Shown here piece after piece: positions 1 to 7,116 of a DNA stretch of 9,157 bases. The notes beneath the pieces were generated by a model that was not told the DNA's origin, ran no database searches, and worked only from the letters and a program-made list of their open reading frames with translations. Source of the DNA: JACKOD01 sp041591635 (GTDB lineage Bacteria > Pseudomonadota > Gammaproteobacteria > Pseudomonadales > Oleiphilaceae); assembly GCA_041591635.1 (NCBI GenBank), contig JBFHRO010000131.1, positions 1-9,157 of the forward strand, given 5' to 3'. Each line of letters begins with the position of its first letter. The first letter of the stretch is position 1. A program made the translations under genes and the position numbers.

Positions 1-1478
1 AGGGCGATGATCTGCTCCTGCACTTCATGAACATTCAGTACCCGGTTCTCGCAAGGTTTCACCTTGATATTGAACTGGGTTCGCGCCAGAACCGACTCGG
101 AAAAATAGGTGGTGAAATCGACATCCTGACCATCCAGCGCCGCCACCAGTACCGCCTCGATCTTGCGGCGCAGGTCGGTGTTGTAGATATCTCGCGGCAC
201 ATAGACCAGACAGTACACAAAGCGACCAAAGGCATCCTCGCGCATGAATACCCGTATCTTGCGACGCTCCTGAATGTAAAGCACACTCATGGCTACGTCA
301 TAGAGCTCGTCCACCGACATCTGGAACAACTCGTCACGGGGATAGACCGCCAGAATCTGATCCAGCTCTTTGCCGCCGTGATCGCGAATATTCAGACCGG
401 AGCGGTTAATGACTTCCTGAGTCTTGCGGCGCAAAATCGGAATCTGGTCGGTGCGCTCGCTGTACACGGTGGCGGTGTACAAACCGAGAAATCGGTGTTC
501 TCCGATGACATTGCCGGCGGCGTCAAACTTCTTCACCGAAATGTAGTCGGGGTAGGCGGGCCGGTGAATGCGTGAACGGGTGAAGGACTTGGCAAAGATC
601 AGCACCTCCTTGCCCAGCATCACCTGTTGGGTACGCTGCGGTAAATCGGACAGCTTCAACCGTTTAAGCCCTTCCGCATGACCATGCATGATACCCAGCT
701 CACTGCCTTTGACGTGCTCCAGGTAGCTGTCTTTCTTGGTGAGTTTTAGCTCGTATTGGGCGTAACCCAAAAAGGTGAAGTGGTCTTTGGCCAGCCAGGT
801 CAAAAAGTCCACAGCCTCGGCCTTCATGGTGGCATCCTCGATACCGCAGGAACCCGACTTGAGCTCGTCAATCAGGGCCACCGCCTTGCCTTTCATGGCT
901 TCGTAATCCGAGACTGCAGTACGCACCTCGCTCAGGAGCTGGTATACCGCCTCTTCCAGCGCCTTTAAATCCTCGCTGCGGTTATGCCGGTCGACTTCGA
1001 TAAACATGACCGCTTCGGCCCGATCTTTCGGACTGGTGGCCTTTCGCGGCAAGAGTTCGACAAAGGTTCCGTCTTTCTCGCGCTCGATATAGAGCACCGT
1101 ATGTTGAATCGAATGAATGGTCAGTTCGCGCTCATTAAGCAGCATACGCAGCGAATCAATCAGGAAGGGCATGTTATGATGCAACACCGCCACTACCGTG
1201 TGCGATGATTGCCAGCCATGATTCTCGAGGTCAGGATTAAACACCCGCACTTTGGGCTCGCTGGCCTGATGATGTTGCAGAAAATTCCAGCAAGATATGA
1301 TCGCACCATAAACGTCACTAAAGCGTCGCCCTTTGAATTCCTCCATGGGCAATCCGCCAAAATACTGAAAGGCAAAACCGGTGATTTTTCGTGCCAGTGC
1401 AGAATCAAGGTTCTTTTCGAGGGCATCAGTGACGTCTTTCAGAAAAACCGCTTTATTATTGGTGTTGATCAGATTCAT
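1..1478 (-). CDS. gdhB: NAD-specific glutamate dehydrogenase, N-terminal part (runs off left edge)
   Basis: This is the first 492 codons of the large (about 1,600-residue) NAD-dependent glutamate dehydrogenase, which oxidatively deaminates glutamate to 2-oxoglutarate and ammonia in the cytoplasm. Reading the minus strand from the ATG at 1478 gives an open frame to the window edge. It starts MNLINTNNKAVFLKDV and includes QYFGGLPMEEFKGR, VFNPDLENHGWQSS, AVLHHNMPFLIDSLRMLLNE, KDHFTFLGYAQYEL and RIHRPAYPDYISVKKF, which I recognise as the conserved N-terminal region of the Pseudomonas-type enzyme. In this family the region carries regulatory ACT-like domains; the Rossmann catalytic domain lies outside the window. 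A GGTGGA ribosome-binding-like sequence sits a few bases upstream of the start. The gene is divergent from moxR. No frameshift or internal stop was seen in the stretches translated. The family call is firm; the symbol follows Pseudomonas usage. Confidence 0.95.
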   Translation of the reverse strand, partial: MNLINTNNKAVFLKDVTDALEKNLDSALARKITGFAFQYFGGLPMEEFKGRRFSDVYGAIISCWNFLQHHQASEPKVRVFNPDLENHGWQSSHTVVAVLHHNMPFLIDSLRMLLNERELTIHSIQHTVLYIEREKDGTFVELLPRKATSPKDRAEAVMFIEVDRHNRSEDLKALEEAVYQLLSEVRTAVSDYEAMKGKAVALIDELKSGSCGIEDATMKAEAVDFLTWLAKDHFTFLGYAQYELKLTKKDSYLEHVKGSELGIMHGHAEGLKRLKLSDLPQRTQQVMLGKEVLIFAKSFTRSRIHRPAYPDYISVKKFDAAGNVIGEHRFLGLYTATVYSERTDQIPILRRKTQEVINRSGLNIRDHGGKELDQILAVYPRDELFQMSVDELYDVAMSVLYIQERRKIRVFMREDAFGRFVYCLVYVPRDIYNTDLRRKIEAVLVAALDGQDVDFTTYFSESVLARTQFNIKVKPCENRVLNVHEVQEQIIA

Positions 1479-1645
1479 GGCAGCGTTCCACCAGGCTAAG
1501 CACGAGGGGCGAGTTGAGGGAACTCGGGTGAGTTCGATTAAGAATAGTTCATGCCCTGTAAATTGCTTATTAAGCCGTTTTTTTTTAAGTTACTGCACCA
1601 GGCTTTTGATACACATAAGAAAATACAAAAACATCAGGATCCTTT
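1479..1645. promoter_or_regulatory. Divergent intergenic region between gdhB and moxR
   Basis: These 167 bases must hold the promoters for both the leftward dehydrogenase gene and the rightward moxR operon. The moxR half is AT-rich, with a run of nine T at 1578-1586 and the small palindrome GCTTATTAAGC at 1565-1575. The gdhB half is GC-richer and contains overlapping inverted repeats (listed separately). I could not pick a convincing sigma-70 promoter in either direction: -10-like hexamers such as TATTCT on the minus strand and CATAAG at 1614-1619 lack a well-placed -35. An AGGAT Shine-Dalgarno at 1636-1640 precedes the moxR ATG. Confidence 0.5.
1510..1535. repeat. Two overlapping inverted repeats upstream of gdhB
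   Basis: CGAGTT-GAGGG-AACTCG (1510-1526) is a perfect 6-bp inverted repeat with a 5-base centre. GAACTC-GGGT-GAGTTC (1520-1535) is a second perfect 6-bp repeat that shares the middle AACTC arm. The centres are about 10 bases apart, roughly one helical turn. They lie 32-57 bases upstream of the gdhB start, so they could be a regulator-binding site or two mutually exclusive hairpins in the gdhB leader. The geometry is read directly from the sequence; any function is inference. Confidence 0.5.
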
Positions 1646-2608
1646 ATGTTCACCAAAGAAGCGTTTCGGTCGCTCAAGGACTATCTCGAGCAACAAATCA
1701 TCGGCCAGACTCACCTGGTCAATCGCCTGCTGATTGCGCTCCTGGCCGATGGCCACCTGCTGGTCGAAGGCGCCCCCGGACTGGCCAAGACCCGCGCCAT
1801 CAAAACCCTGGCGAACTGCGTTGAAGGCAGTTTTCAGCGGATTCAGTTCACCCCCGACCTGCTGCCTTCGGACATTACCGGCACCGAAATCTACCGCCAG
1901 GAAGACGGGCAGTTCCATTTTCAAAGTGGTCCCATCTTTCATAACCTGGTGCTGGCCGACGAAATCAACCGGGCTCCGGCCAAAGTGCAGGCCGCGCTGC
2001 TTGAAGCCATGGCGGAGCGGCAAGTCAGCGTCGGCAAGAAGACCTACCCGCTAGACCCGCTGTTTCTGGTGATGGCCACCCAGAACCCGATCGAACAGGA
2101 AGGCACCTACCCGCTTCCCGAAGCCCAGCTTGACCGTTTTTTGTTGCACGTGAATATCGCCTATCCCGGCGCCGATGCCGAGCATCTGATTCTGAAACTG
2201 GCACGCAAGGACTATGTACCGGCCGATCTGGCTGAAACCGTTCCGGCCATCACCCAGCAGATGATCTTTGCGGCCCGAGAGGAAGTGGCGCAGATTTACA
2301 TGGCCGATTCGGTAGAGCGCTATCTGGTGCAACTGGTGATCGCCACCCGCCAGCCCGAGCGTTACAGCGCCGATCTGGCCCGCTGGCTGGAGTTCGGTGC
2401 CAGCCCGCGCGGCACCATTGCCCTGGATCGCTGTGCCCGTGCCCATGCCTGGCTTGCAGGCAAAGACTTCGTGAGTCCGGACGATGTGCAGGCGGTTGCC
2501 CGTGATGCATTGCGCCACCGGATTATTCTGACCTTTGAAGCCGATGCCGAAGGACTGAGCCGGGATCAGGTACTCAACCAGCTGCTTGATCTGGTACCGG
2601 TCGTCTGA
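1646..2608 (+). CDS. moxR: MoxR-family AAA+ ATPase
   Basis: This 320-residue cytoplasmic AAA+ ATPase is the motor of the operon. MoxR proteins act as chaperone-like ATPases that remodel or activate partners containing VWA domains. Visible motifs are Walker A GAPGLAKT (residues 42-49), Walker B LVLADEIN (101-108, with D105 and E106), sensor-1 ATQNP (144-148), the family signature EGTYPLPEAQLDRF (152-165) containing a likely arginine-finger region, and the C-terminal lid motif EFGASPRG. Length is typical for the family. The ATG at 1646 follows AGGAT and keeps the usual short N-terminal helix before IIGQ. It is the first gene of a six-gene co-directional operon and lies 3 bases before the DUF58 gene. 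No motif is missing. The natural partners are probably the DUF58 and VWA proteins encoded downstream. Confidence 0.95.
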   Translation: MFTKEAFRSLKDYLEQQIIGQTHLVNRLLIALLADGHLLVEGAPGLAKTRAIKTLANCVEGSFQRIQFTPDLLPSDITGTEIYRQEDGQFHFQSGPIFHNLVLADEINRAPAKVQAALLEAMAERQVSVGKKTYPLDPLFLVMATQNPIEQEGTYPLPEAQLDRFLLHVNIAYPGADAEHLILKLARKDYVPADLAETVPAITQQMIFAAREEVAQIYMADSVERYLVQLVIATRQPERYSADLARWLEFGASPRGTIALDRCARAHAWLAGKDFVSPDDVQAVARDALRHRIILTFEADAEGLSRDQVLNQLLDLVPVV

Positions 2609-2611
2609 CGC

Positions 2612-3601
2612 ATGAAAAACCTTTTTGCCCGCCACCCTTCGGCCATTACCCCCGCGACCCGGGAGAAGGCCAGCGTTTCGCTCGCCGAACTGCTGGCACT
2701 GCGTATGGAAGCCGCCACCTTGCAGCTGCCTTCAGCGACGCGCAAATTGCAGCGCCAAAGTGGCCAGTATCGCTCCGCCTTTCGCGGACGCGGCATGGAG
2801 TTTGCCGAGGTAAGGCAATATCAGGCCGGGGACGATGTACGAAGTATCGACTGGCGCGTCACGGCTCGTCGCCAGAAGCCCCACACCAAGCTCTTTCACG
2901 AAGAGCGCGAGCGTCCGGTGGTCGTATTGTGCGATCAGTCTTGCACGCTCTTTTTTGGCGGGGCCGGACACTTCAAGTCCGTGAAGTCGGCCCAGGCGGC
3001 AGCGCTTTTGGCATGGGCGGCACTACTGCAGGGAGATCGTTGCGGCGGTATTGTGTTTTCTGATCACGGTCATGTTGAAGTCAAACCGGCACGCCAACGC
3101 AAGTCGGTCATGCAATACCTTAATGCGCTCGCCCAGAGCAATCACCAGCTTGAAGCGCTAGCCATGGCGCAAAACCCAACCACAGCAGGCAACACGCCCA
3201 AGCGCTTTGATCTAAATGACGCGCTGCAGGAAGTCCGACGCATCGCCAAACCCGGCAGCCTGGTCTACCTGATCAGTGATTTTTACGATTTCAGCGATGA
3301 CACGCGCCGGGCGCTTTTTCTGCTCTCACGGCACTGCGATATCGCCGGGGTCTGGATCTATGATCCACTGGAACGCGACCTCCCCCCGGCCGGGCTCTAC
3401 GCCTGCGCCTCGGAGCACCAGATACAGTGGCTCGATGCCGGTGATCATGCCGCTCGGCAAAAGTTTCAACGCTACGCACAGCAGCAGCGCGAATCAATAC
3501 AGCAAACCTTTACCCGACTCCAGGCGCCATTGGCCGAGATATCGACCCGGGAAACCCTCGCCACTTCTATCGAACAGCTCGGGCAGATAGTGCGGCGATG
3601 A
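2612..3601 (+). CDS. DUF58 domain protein (VWA-like fold) of the MoxR operon
   Basis: This is a 329-residue protein of the DUF58 family, which almost always accompanies MoxR. The hallmark block runs from RGRGMEFAEVRQY (58-70) through GDDVRSIDWRVTARR (73-87). After it comes a VWA-like core opening with VVVLCDQSCTLFF (103-115). The metal-site motif is D108-Q-S-C-T, in which the last serine of the usual DxSxS is replaced by threonine. No membrane segment or signal peptide is visible, so it is probably cytoplasmic or peripherally bound; many DUF58 proteins in other organisms do have N-terminal TM helices. A later stretch, GSLVYLISDFYDF, resembles the fourth strand and metal-loop region of VWA domains. 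The start is 3 bases after the moxR stop, with no strong Shine-Dalgarno, suggesting translational coupling. The biochemical role is unknown; a MoxR client or adaptor is the usual inference. Confidence 0.9.
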   Translation: MKNLFARHPSAITPATREKASVSLAELLALRMEAATLQLPSATRKLQRQSGQYRSAFRGRGMEFAEVRQYQAGDDVRSIDWRVTARRQKPHTKLFHEERERPVVVLCDQSCTLFFGGAGHFKSVKSAQAAALLAWAALLQGDRCGGIVFSDHGHVEVKPARQRKSVMQYLNALAQSNHQLEALAMAQNPTTAGNTPKRFDLNDALQEVRRIAKPGSLVYLISDFYDFSDDTRRALFLLSRHCDIAGVWIYDPLERDLPPAGLYACASEHQIQWLDAGDHAARQKFQRYAQQQRESIQQTFTRLQAPLAEISTRETLATSIEQLGQIVRR

Positions 3602-3622
3602 CAGGATCACAGTGAGCAATAC

Positions 3623-4135
3623 ATGAGCACCACCGGACTCGATCCTGCACTGGCAGGCATGCTTTCATCGCTGAAGGACATACAGGAACCGGCCGCCATT
3701 GGCTGGTGGCCACCGGCCCCTGGCTGGTGGGCGCTCGCCATCATGGGTGTCGGCAGCCTTATCGCTTTGATGTTTTATCTATGGCGGCGCTGGCGCAAGC
3801 ACCGCTGGTATCGCCAGGCTCGTGCCCATTTGCAAGCCATCGAATCCCGTTTTGCCCGCTCGGGCGACCCGCACGACTTCATGCATCACCTCATTGCGCT
3901 GTCCAAAAGCGTTGCCCGCCATCAGGGTACCGCCGGTGTGCTGGGCTACAGTGCCGCCCAATGGATCCAGTATCTCGCCACACATTATCCGGCGTGCGGC
4001 TTTACGACCGAAGATGCCGCCGTTGCCGAGGATCTGCTGTATAAACCACCAGGCGCCCCGCTCACCGACGCGCGACGCGACCAGCTACGCCAATGGCCGA
4101 CGAAGTTTGGCCGCTGGCTCAATCAAATGAAATGA
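3623..4135 (+). CDS. DUF4381 single-pass membrane protein
   Basis: This 170-residue protein belongs to DUF4381, a family found in MoxR/Bat operons of proteobacteria. It opens with the family hallmark DIQEPAAIGWWPPAPGWWAL (19-38). One TM helix follows (about 35-54), then a strongly basic stretch, RRWRKHRWYRQAR (55-67). By the positive-inside rule the N-terminus is periplasmic and the helical C-terminal domain (about 60-170) is cytoplasmic, where it could contact MoxR or DUF58. The ATG at 3623 lies 21 bases after the DUF58 stop, behind a GTGAG sequence at 3612-3616. The C-terminal domain contains LIALSKSVARH, SAAQWIQYLA and EDLLYKPP. Its pattern is loosely like the cytoplasmic tail of BatD in the same operon. 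Function is unknown; an anchor or adaptor coupling the cytoplasmic ATPase to the VWA proteins is my inference. Confidence 0.88.
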   Translation: MSTTGLDPALAGMLSSLKDIQEPAAIGWWPPAPGWWALAIMGVGSLIALMFYLWRRWRKHRWYRQARAHLQAIESRFARSGDPHDFMHHLIALSKSVARHQGTAGVLGYSAAQWIQYLATHYPACGFTTEDAAVAEDLLYKPPGAPLTDARRDQLRQWPTKFGRWLNQMK

Positions 4136-4146
4136 AGGCAGCCCCC

Positions 4147-4200
4147 ATGCACACCTATCCAACGGGCTTCATCACCGCACCGGAGGTTCTCGATGTTTGA
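4147..4200 (+). CDS. Possible 17-codon mini-ORF overlapping the batA start
   Basis: An ATG at 4147 opens a 17-codon frame (MHTYPTGFITAPEVLDV, stop TGA 4198-4200) in the 57-base gap between the DUF4381 gene and batA. It has its own GAAGG Shine-Dalgarno at 4134-4138, 8 bases upstream. It ends 5 bases past the batA ATG at 4193, in another frame. Such an overlap could couple batA translation to upstream ribosomes. The encoded peptide resembles nothing I know, and this may be chance. Confidence 0.25.
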   Translation: MHTYPTGFITAPEVLDV

Positions 4201-5212
4201 ACTCGCCTGGCCTTGGTGTTTTCTGTTGTTTGCCCTGCCGTGGCTGTGGCGCAAAGCCGAACCAGACCGGCAACTCGATGCACCGCTCATTGCCATCGCC
4301 CAGCGTTATCGCGCTGCAGGGCTTGGTAGTGTGTCCGCTCAGCAACCAGGCCGGCAACGCAAGGGCCTGTTTTTCTGGCTGATCTGGACCTTGTTGATTC
4401 TTGCGGCCATGCGCCCGCAGCACATAGGTGAGGCGGTGACTCTGCCGGTGTCGGGGCGCGATCTGCTGCTGGCAGTAGACATCTCGCCCAGCATGAAAGA
4501 GCAGGACATGATCATTGGCAATTTTGCCGCAACGCGGCTTGAAGCCGTGAAGCGTGTTGTCGGCGATTTCATTGACCAACGCAAAGGCGACAGAGTCGGC
4601 CTGATTCTGTTTGGCTCCGAACCCTACATACAGGCCCCCCTCACCTTCGACGGCAAAACCGTGATTCAGCTTCTGCATGAGGCCCAGCTAGGCATGGCAG
4701 GCAAGTCAACCTCCATTGGCGATGCCATCGGTCTGGCGGTGAAGCGACTACGCAATCGCCCTGCACAAAGCCGGGTGCTGATTCTGCTGACCGACGGCGC
4801 CAACACCTCCGGCGAGGTGCAACCGCTCAAAGCCGCGGAACTGGCCGCCTCCCAGGGCATTCGTATCTATACGGTAGGTATCGGTGCCGAAGAAATGATT
4901 CAGCGCGGTTTTTTTGGCGCCACCCGTGTCAACCCTTCCAGAGATCTGGATGAGGCCATGCTCAAACAGCTGGCAGAAATGACTGGAGGCCAGTATTTCC
5001 GAGCCAGAAATACCCCGGAACTGGAAATGATTTACGAAACCATGAATCGCCTTGAGCCCGTTGAACAAGACATAAAAACCTGGCGCCCAAGCAGCGAGCT
5101 TTATTACTGGCCCTTGGCGTTTGCCTTTGTCCTTTTCGGTCTGGCGGCTCTGAAACCCTTGGTCAAACGCCTTTTTGCCCTTTCACGCAACAGAGGAAGG
5201 CCCGGCGAATGA
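4193..5212 (+). CDS. batA: VWA-domain membrane protein, BatA-like
   Basis: This 339-residue inner-membrane protein carries a von Willebrand factor A domain. N-terminal TM helices at about 6-19 and 58-73 flank a basic, presumably cytoplasmic loop. The VWA domain (about 90-290) therefore faces the periplasm, and a third helix (about 304-322) ends in a basic cytoplasmic tail. The metal-dependent adhesion site looks complete: D96-I-S98-P-S100, T173 in the KSTSIGDAIG region and D201 in LLTDG. Other conserved segments are GDRVGLILFGSEPYIQAPLT and MTGGQYFRA. The start is well supported by GGAGG at 4182-4186, 6 bases before the ATG. The 3' end overlaps the next gene by 4 bases (ATGA), indicating coupled translation. 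BatA-type proteins are found beside MoxR and are thought to form a complex with BatB. Ligand binding through a divalent metal is likely from the family; the partner is unknown. Confidence 0.92.
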   Translation: MFELAWPWCFLLFALPWLWRKAEPDRQLDAPLIAIAQRYRAAGLGSVSAQQPGRQRKGLFFWLIWTLLILAAMRPQHIGEAVTLPVSGRDLLLAVDISPSMKEQDMIIGNFAATRLEAVKRVVGDFIDQRKGDRVGLILFGSEPYIQAPLTFDGKTVIQLLHEAQLGMAGKSTSIGDAIGLAVKRLRNRPAQSRVLILLTDGANTSGEVQPLKAAELAASQGIRIYTVGIGAEEMIQRGFFGATRVNPSRDLDEAMLKQLAEMTGGQYFRARNTPELEMIYETMNRLEPVEQDIKTWRPSSELYYWPLAFAFVLFGLAALKPLVKRLFALSRNRGRPGE

Positions 5213-7116
5213 ATGCCCTGCTGACTCAGATTGATGCTTTCATCACCCACATTCACTTTCTGCGGCCGCAGTGGTTGTTCGGATTGCTCCTGCTTATTCC
5301 CTCGCTGTGGTGGCTCAAAACGGCCCGGGGCGGCACCCGCTCGGGCTGGGAAAAAGTGATTTCGCCAGCCTTTCTGGCTCACCTGCAGCGCCCCCAGACC
5401 GGCAAGCGTGTACGCCGCGGCGGTCTTTATCTGGCGCCGGTTTTTCTCCTGGTGCTGTGCCTTGGCCTTGCTGGGCCCAGCTGGAGAGAGTCGCCACAGC
5501 CGGTGTATCAACGCAGTGATAATCTGGTGGTCGTTCTCGATTTATCACTCTCGATGCTGGCCACCGACCTGGCACCCAACCGCCTGACGGCTGCCAAACG
5601 CAAACTGGCTGACCTGTTCCAGCACCGCAAGGAGGGCCAAACCGCATTGGTGGTCTACGCGGGGAGCGCCTTTACCGTGACCCCCCTGACCGATGACATT
5701 CGCACCCTCGAAGCCATGTTACCGGCCCTGGATCCATCGATCATGCCCGCACCCGGCAGTCAGCCTGCCCAGGCCATTGAACTGGCGCTGACACTGTTAC
5801 AGCAATCGGGAGCGACAGAGGGGCAAGTGCTGCTGTTGACCGATGAAATTGAACCCAAAGATATCGACGCTATTACCGAGGTGCTCAAAGAATCCAATGT
5901 GCGCCTCAAAGTACTTGGTTTTGGTACGGCCACCGGTGCCCCCATCCCTCTGCCCCGAGGCGGTTATCTGAAAGACAAGGAAACACTGATCGTTCCCACA
6001 TTTGACCTGGCTCTGGCACAAAAGCTGGCACGCAAGGCATCGGCACTGGCCGTCGCGGCGACCCTTGGCGATGCCGACCTTCATGCACTGGAGCTGCTGG
6101 ATGACACCCGGCTTGACGTCGAACGCCACACCAGCGAAGCGGATACCGAAGACAAGATCCGCTTGTGGCAGGATGATGGCGTCTATCTGGTGTTTATCCT
6201 GCTTGCGTTATGGTTGCTGATCTGGCGCAAAGGCGCAAGCCTGTGGCTCGCCGTTGTGCTGATACTGCCGCAGGCACCCGATGCGTTGGCCTTTGAGTGG
6301 GAAGATCTGTGGCAAACACCCGACCAGCAAGGCCAAGAGCGTTACGCCACCGACCCGGCCGGGGCCGCCACACGTTTTACCAATCCTCAGTGGCAGGGTG
6401 CCGCCTACTTTCGTGCCGGCGACTATGAAGCGGCGGCCCAGTCCTTTGCAGCCGGTAACAAGACCAGCGCCCAGACAAACTACAATCAGGGCACAGCCCT
6501 GGCTCACGCACAGAAGTTCGAAGAAGCCCTGAAGGCGCTCAACGAGGCACTGGCTCTCGACCCGGATCATCAAGATGCCTTGCATAACAAACAGTTGGTG
6601 GAAGAAATACTGAAACAGCAACAGCAACAGCAATCACAAGATCAGCAACAATCGTCGCAAGAGGATGCCTCTGCCGATCAGAATGCCAACGACCCAAGCC
6701 AAAGCGAAGATCAGGGTCAAGGAAAGCGGTCATCCCCCCAGGATCAGGCCGCCGACACCGGTGGGCAGAGCAAACCTTCGTCGCCGGAAAAAGAGCCTGA
6801 GGACGACAAAGCCACCTCAGAGGAGAATTCCTCACCAGAGTCAGGCAATCCGCCTTCCACTGAAACACCGACAACCGAGGCGCCTGAGTCACCTGCAGCG
6901 CCCGCTGAGGCTCCACCTGAACCAGCAAACACGCCTCCAGGCGGGCCAGGTGAATCCATGGCCGATGACGCGGAAATCGATCAGACCACGGAACAGTGGC
7001 TGCGCCGCATTCCCGATGATCCGGGCGGTTTGCTGCGCCGGAAATTTGCCCTGCAATATCAGGAGCGGCAGTCGGCACAGCCGGCCCCCGCCCACAAAGG
7101 AGAGAAGAAATGGTAG
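5209..7116 (+). CDS. batB: Fused VWA (BatB-like) and TPR (BatC-like) membrane protein
   Basis: This 635-residue protein joins two parts that are separate genes in some bacteria. The BatB half has TM helices at about 22-36 and 73-89 around a basic loop, a VWA domain (about 104-320) and a helix at about 324-338. Its metal site is D111-L-S113-L-S115 and D212 in LLTDEI. The usual threonine is not obvious; serine 184 is at about that place. A second hydrophobic segment (343-354) leads into the BatC half, which has TPR-like helices at about 394-455 (GAAYFRAGDYEAAAQSF, NQGTALAHAQKFEEALKAL). After that come a polyglutamine start (470-475), a long Gln/Glu/Pro/Ser-rich and probably disordered linker to about 585, and the conserved end motif TEQWLRRIPDDPGGLLRRKF. 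By charge, both VWA and TPR parts are periplasmic. The gene overlaps batA by 4 bases and batD by 7. The TPR may recruit partners to the VWA pair. Confidence 0.92.
   Translation: MNALLTQIDAFITHIHFLRPQWLFGLLLLIPSLWWLKTARGGTRSGWEKVISPAFLAHLQRPQTGKRVRRGGLYLAPVFLLVLCLGLAGPSWRESPQPVYQRSDNLVVVLDLSLSMLATDLAPNRLTAAKRKLADLFQHRKEGQTALVVYAGSAFTVTPLTDDIRTLEAMLPALDPSIMPAPGSQPAQAIELALTLLQQSGATEGQVLLLTDEIEPKDIDAITEVLKESNVRLKVLGFGTATGAPIPLPRGGYLKDKETLIVPTFDLALAQKLARKASALAVAATLGDADLHALELLDDTRLDVERHTSEADTEDKIRLWQDDGVYLVFILLALWLLIWRKGASLWLAVVLILPQAPDALAFEWEDLWQTPDQQGQERYATDPAGAATRFTNPQWQGAAYFRAGDYEAAAQSFAAGNKTSAQTNYNQGTALAHAQKFEEALKALNEALALDPDHQDALHNKQLVEEILKQQQQQQSQDQQQSSQEDASADQNANDPSQSEDQGQGKRSSPQDQAADTGGQSKPSSPEKEPEDDKATSEENSSPESGNPPSTETPTTEAPESPAAPAEAPPEPANTPPGGPGESMADDAEIDQTTEQWLRRIPDDPGGLLRRKFALQYQERQSAQPAPAHKGEKKW
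6616..6633 (+). repeat. (CAGCAA)x3 tandem repeat coding for six glutamines
   Basis: Three exact copies of CAGCAA encode Q470-Q475 at the start of the low-complexity linker in the BatB/BatC fusion. Further Q-rich codons follow to about 6660. Short in-frame repeats like this can change length by slippage; each 6-base step would add or remove two glutamines without shifting frame. Confidence 0.75.

Noticed and set aside
27..575. 182-residue plus-strand open frame opposite gdhB
   Set aside because: It is antisense to a strongly conserved coding frame, has no recognisable motif, and arises from the codon bias of the dehydrogenase gene.
1565..1590. Palindrome GCTTATTAAGC followed by nine T, resembling a terminator
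   Set aside because: The palindrome has a one-base centre and cannot form a stable hairpin, and no plus-strand gene ends upstream of it.
2051..2635. 194-residue minus-strand frame within moxR and the DUF58 gene
   Set aside because: It spans a gene boundary on the opposite strand of two well-supported genes and has no family-like motif.
3598..3626. Very short frames (ATG at 3598, GTG at 3612) between the DUF58 and DUF4381 genes
   Set aside because: They are only 4-5 codons long; the GTGAG is better explained as the Shine-Dalgarno region of the ATG at 3623.
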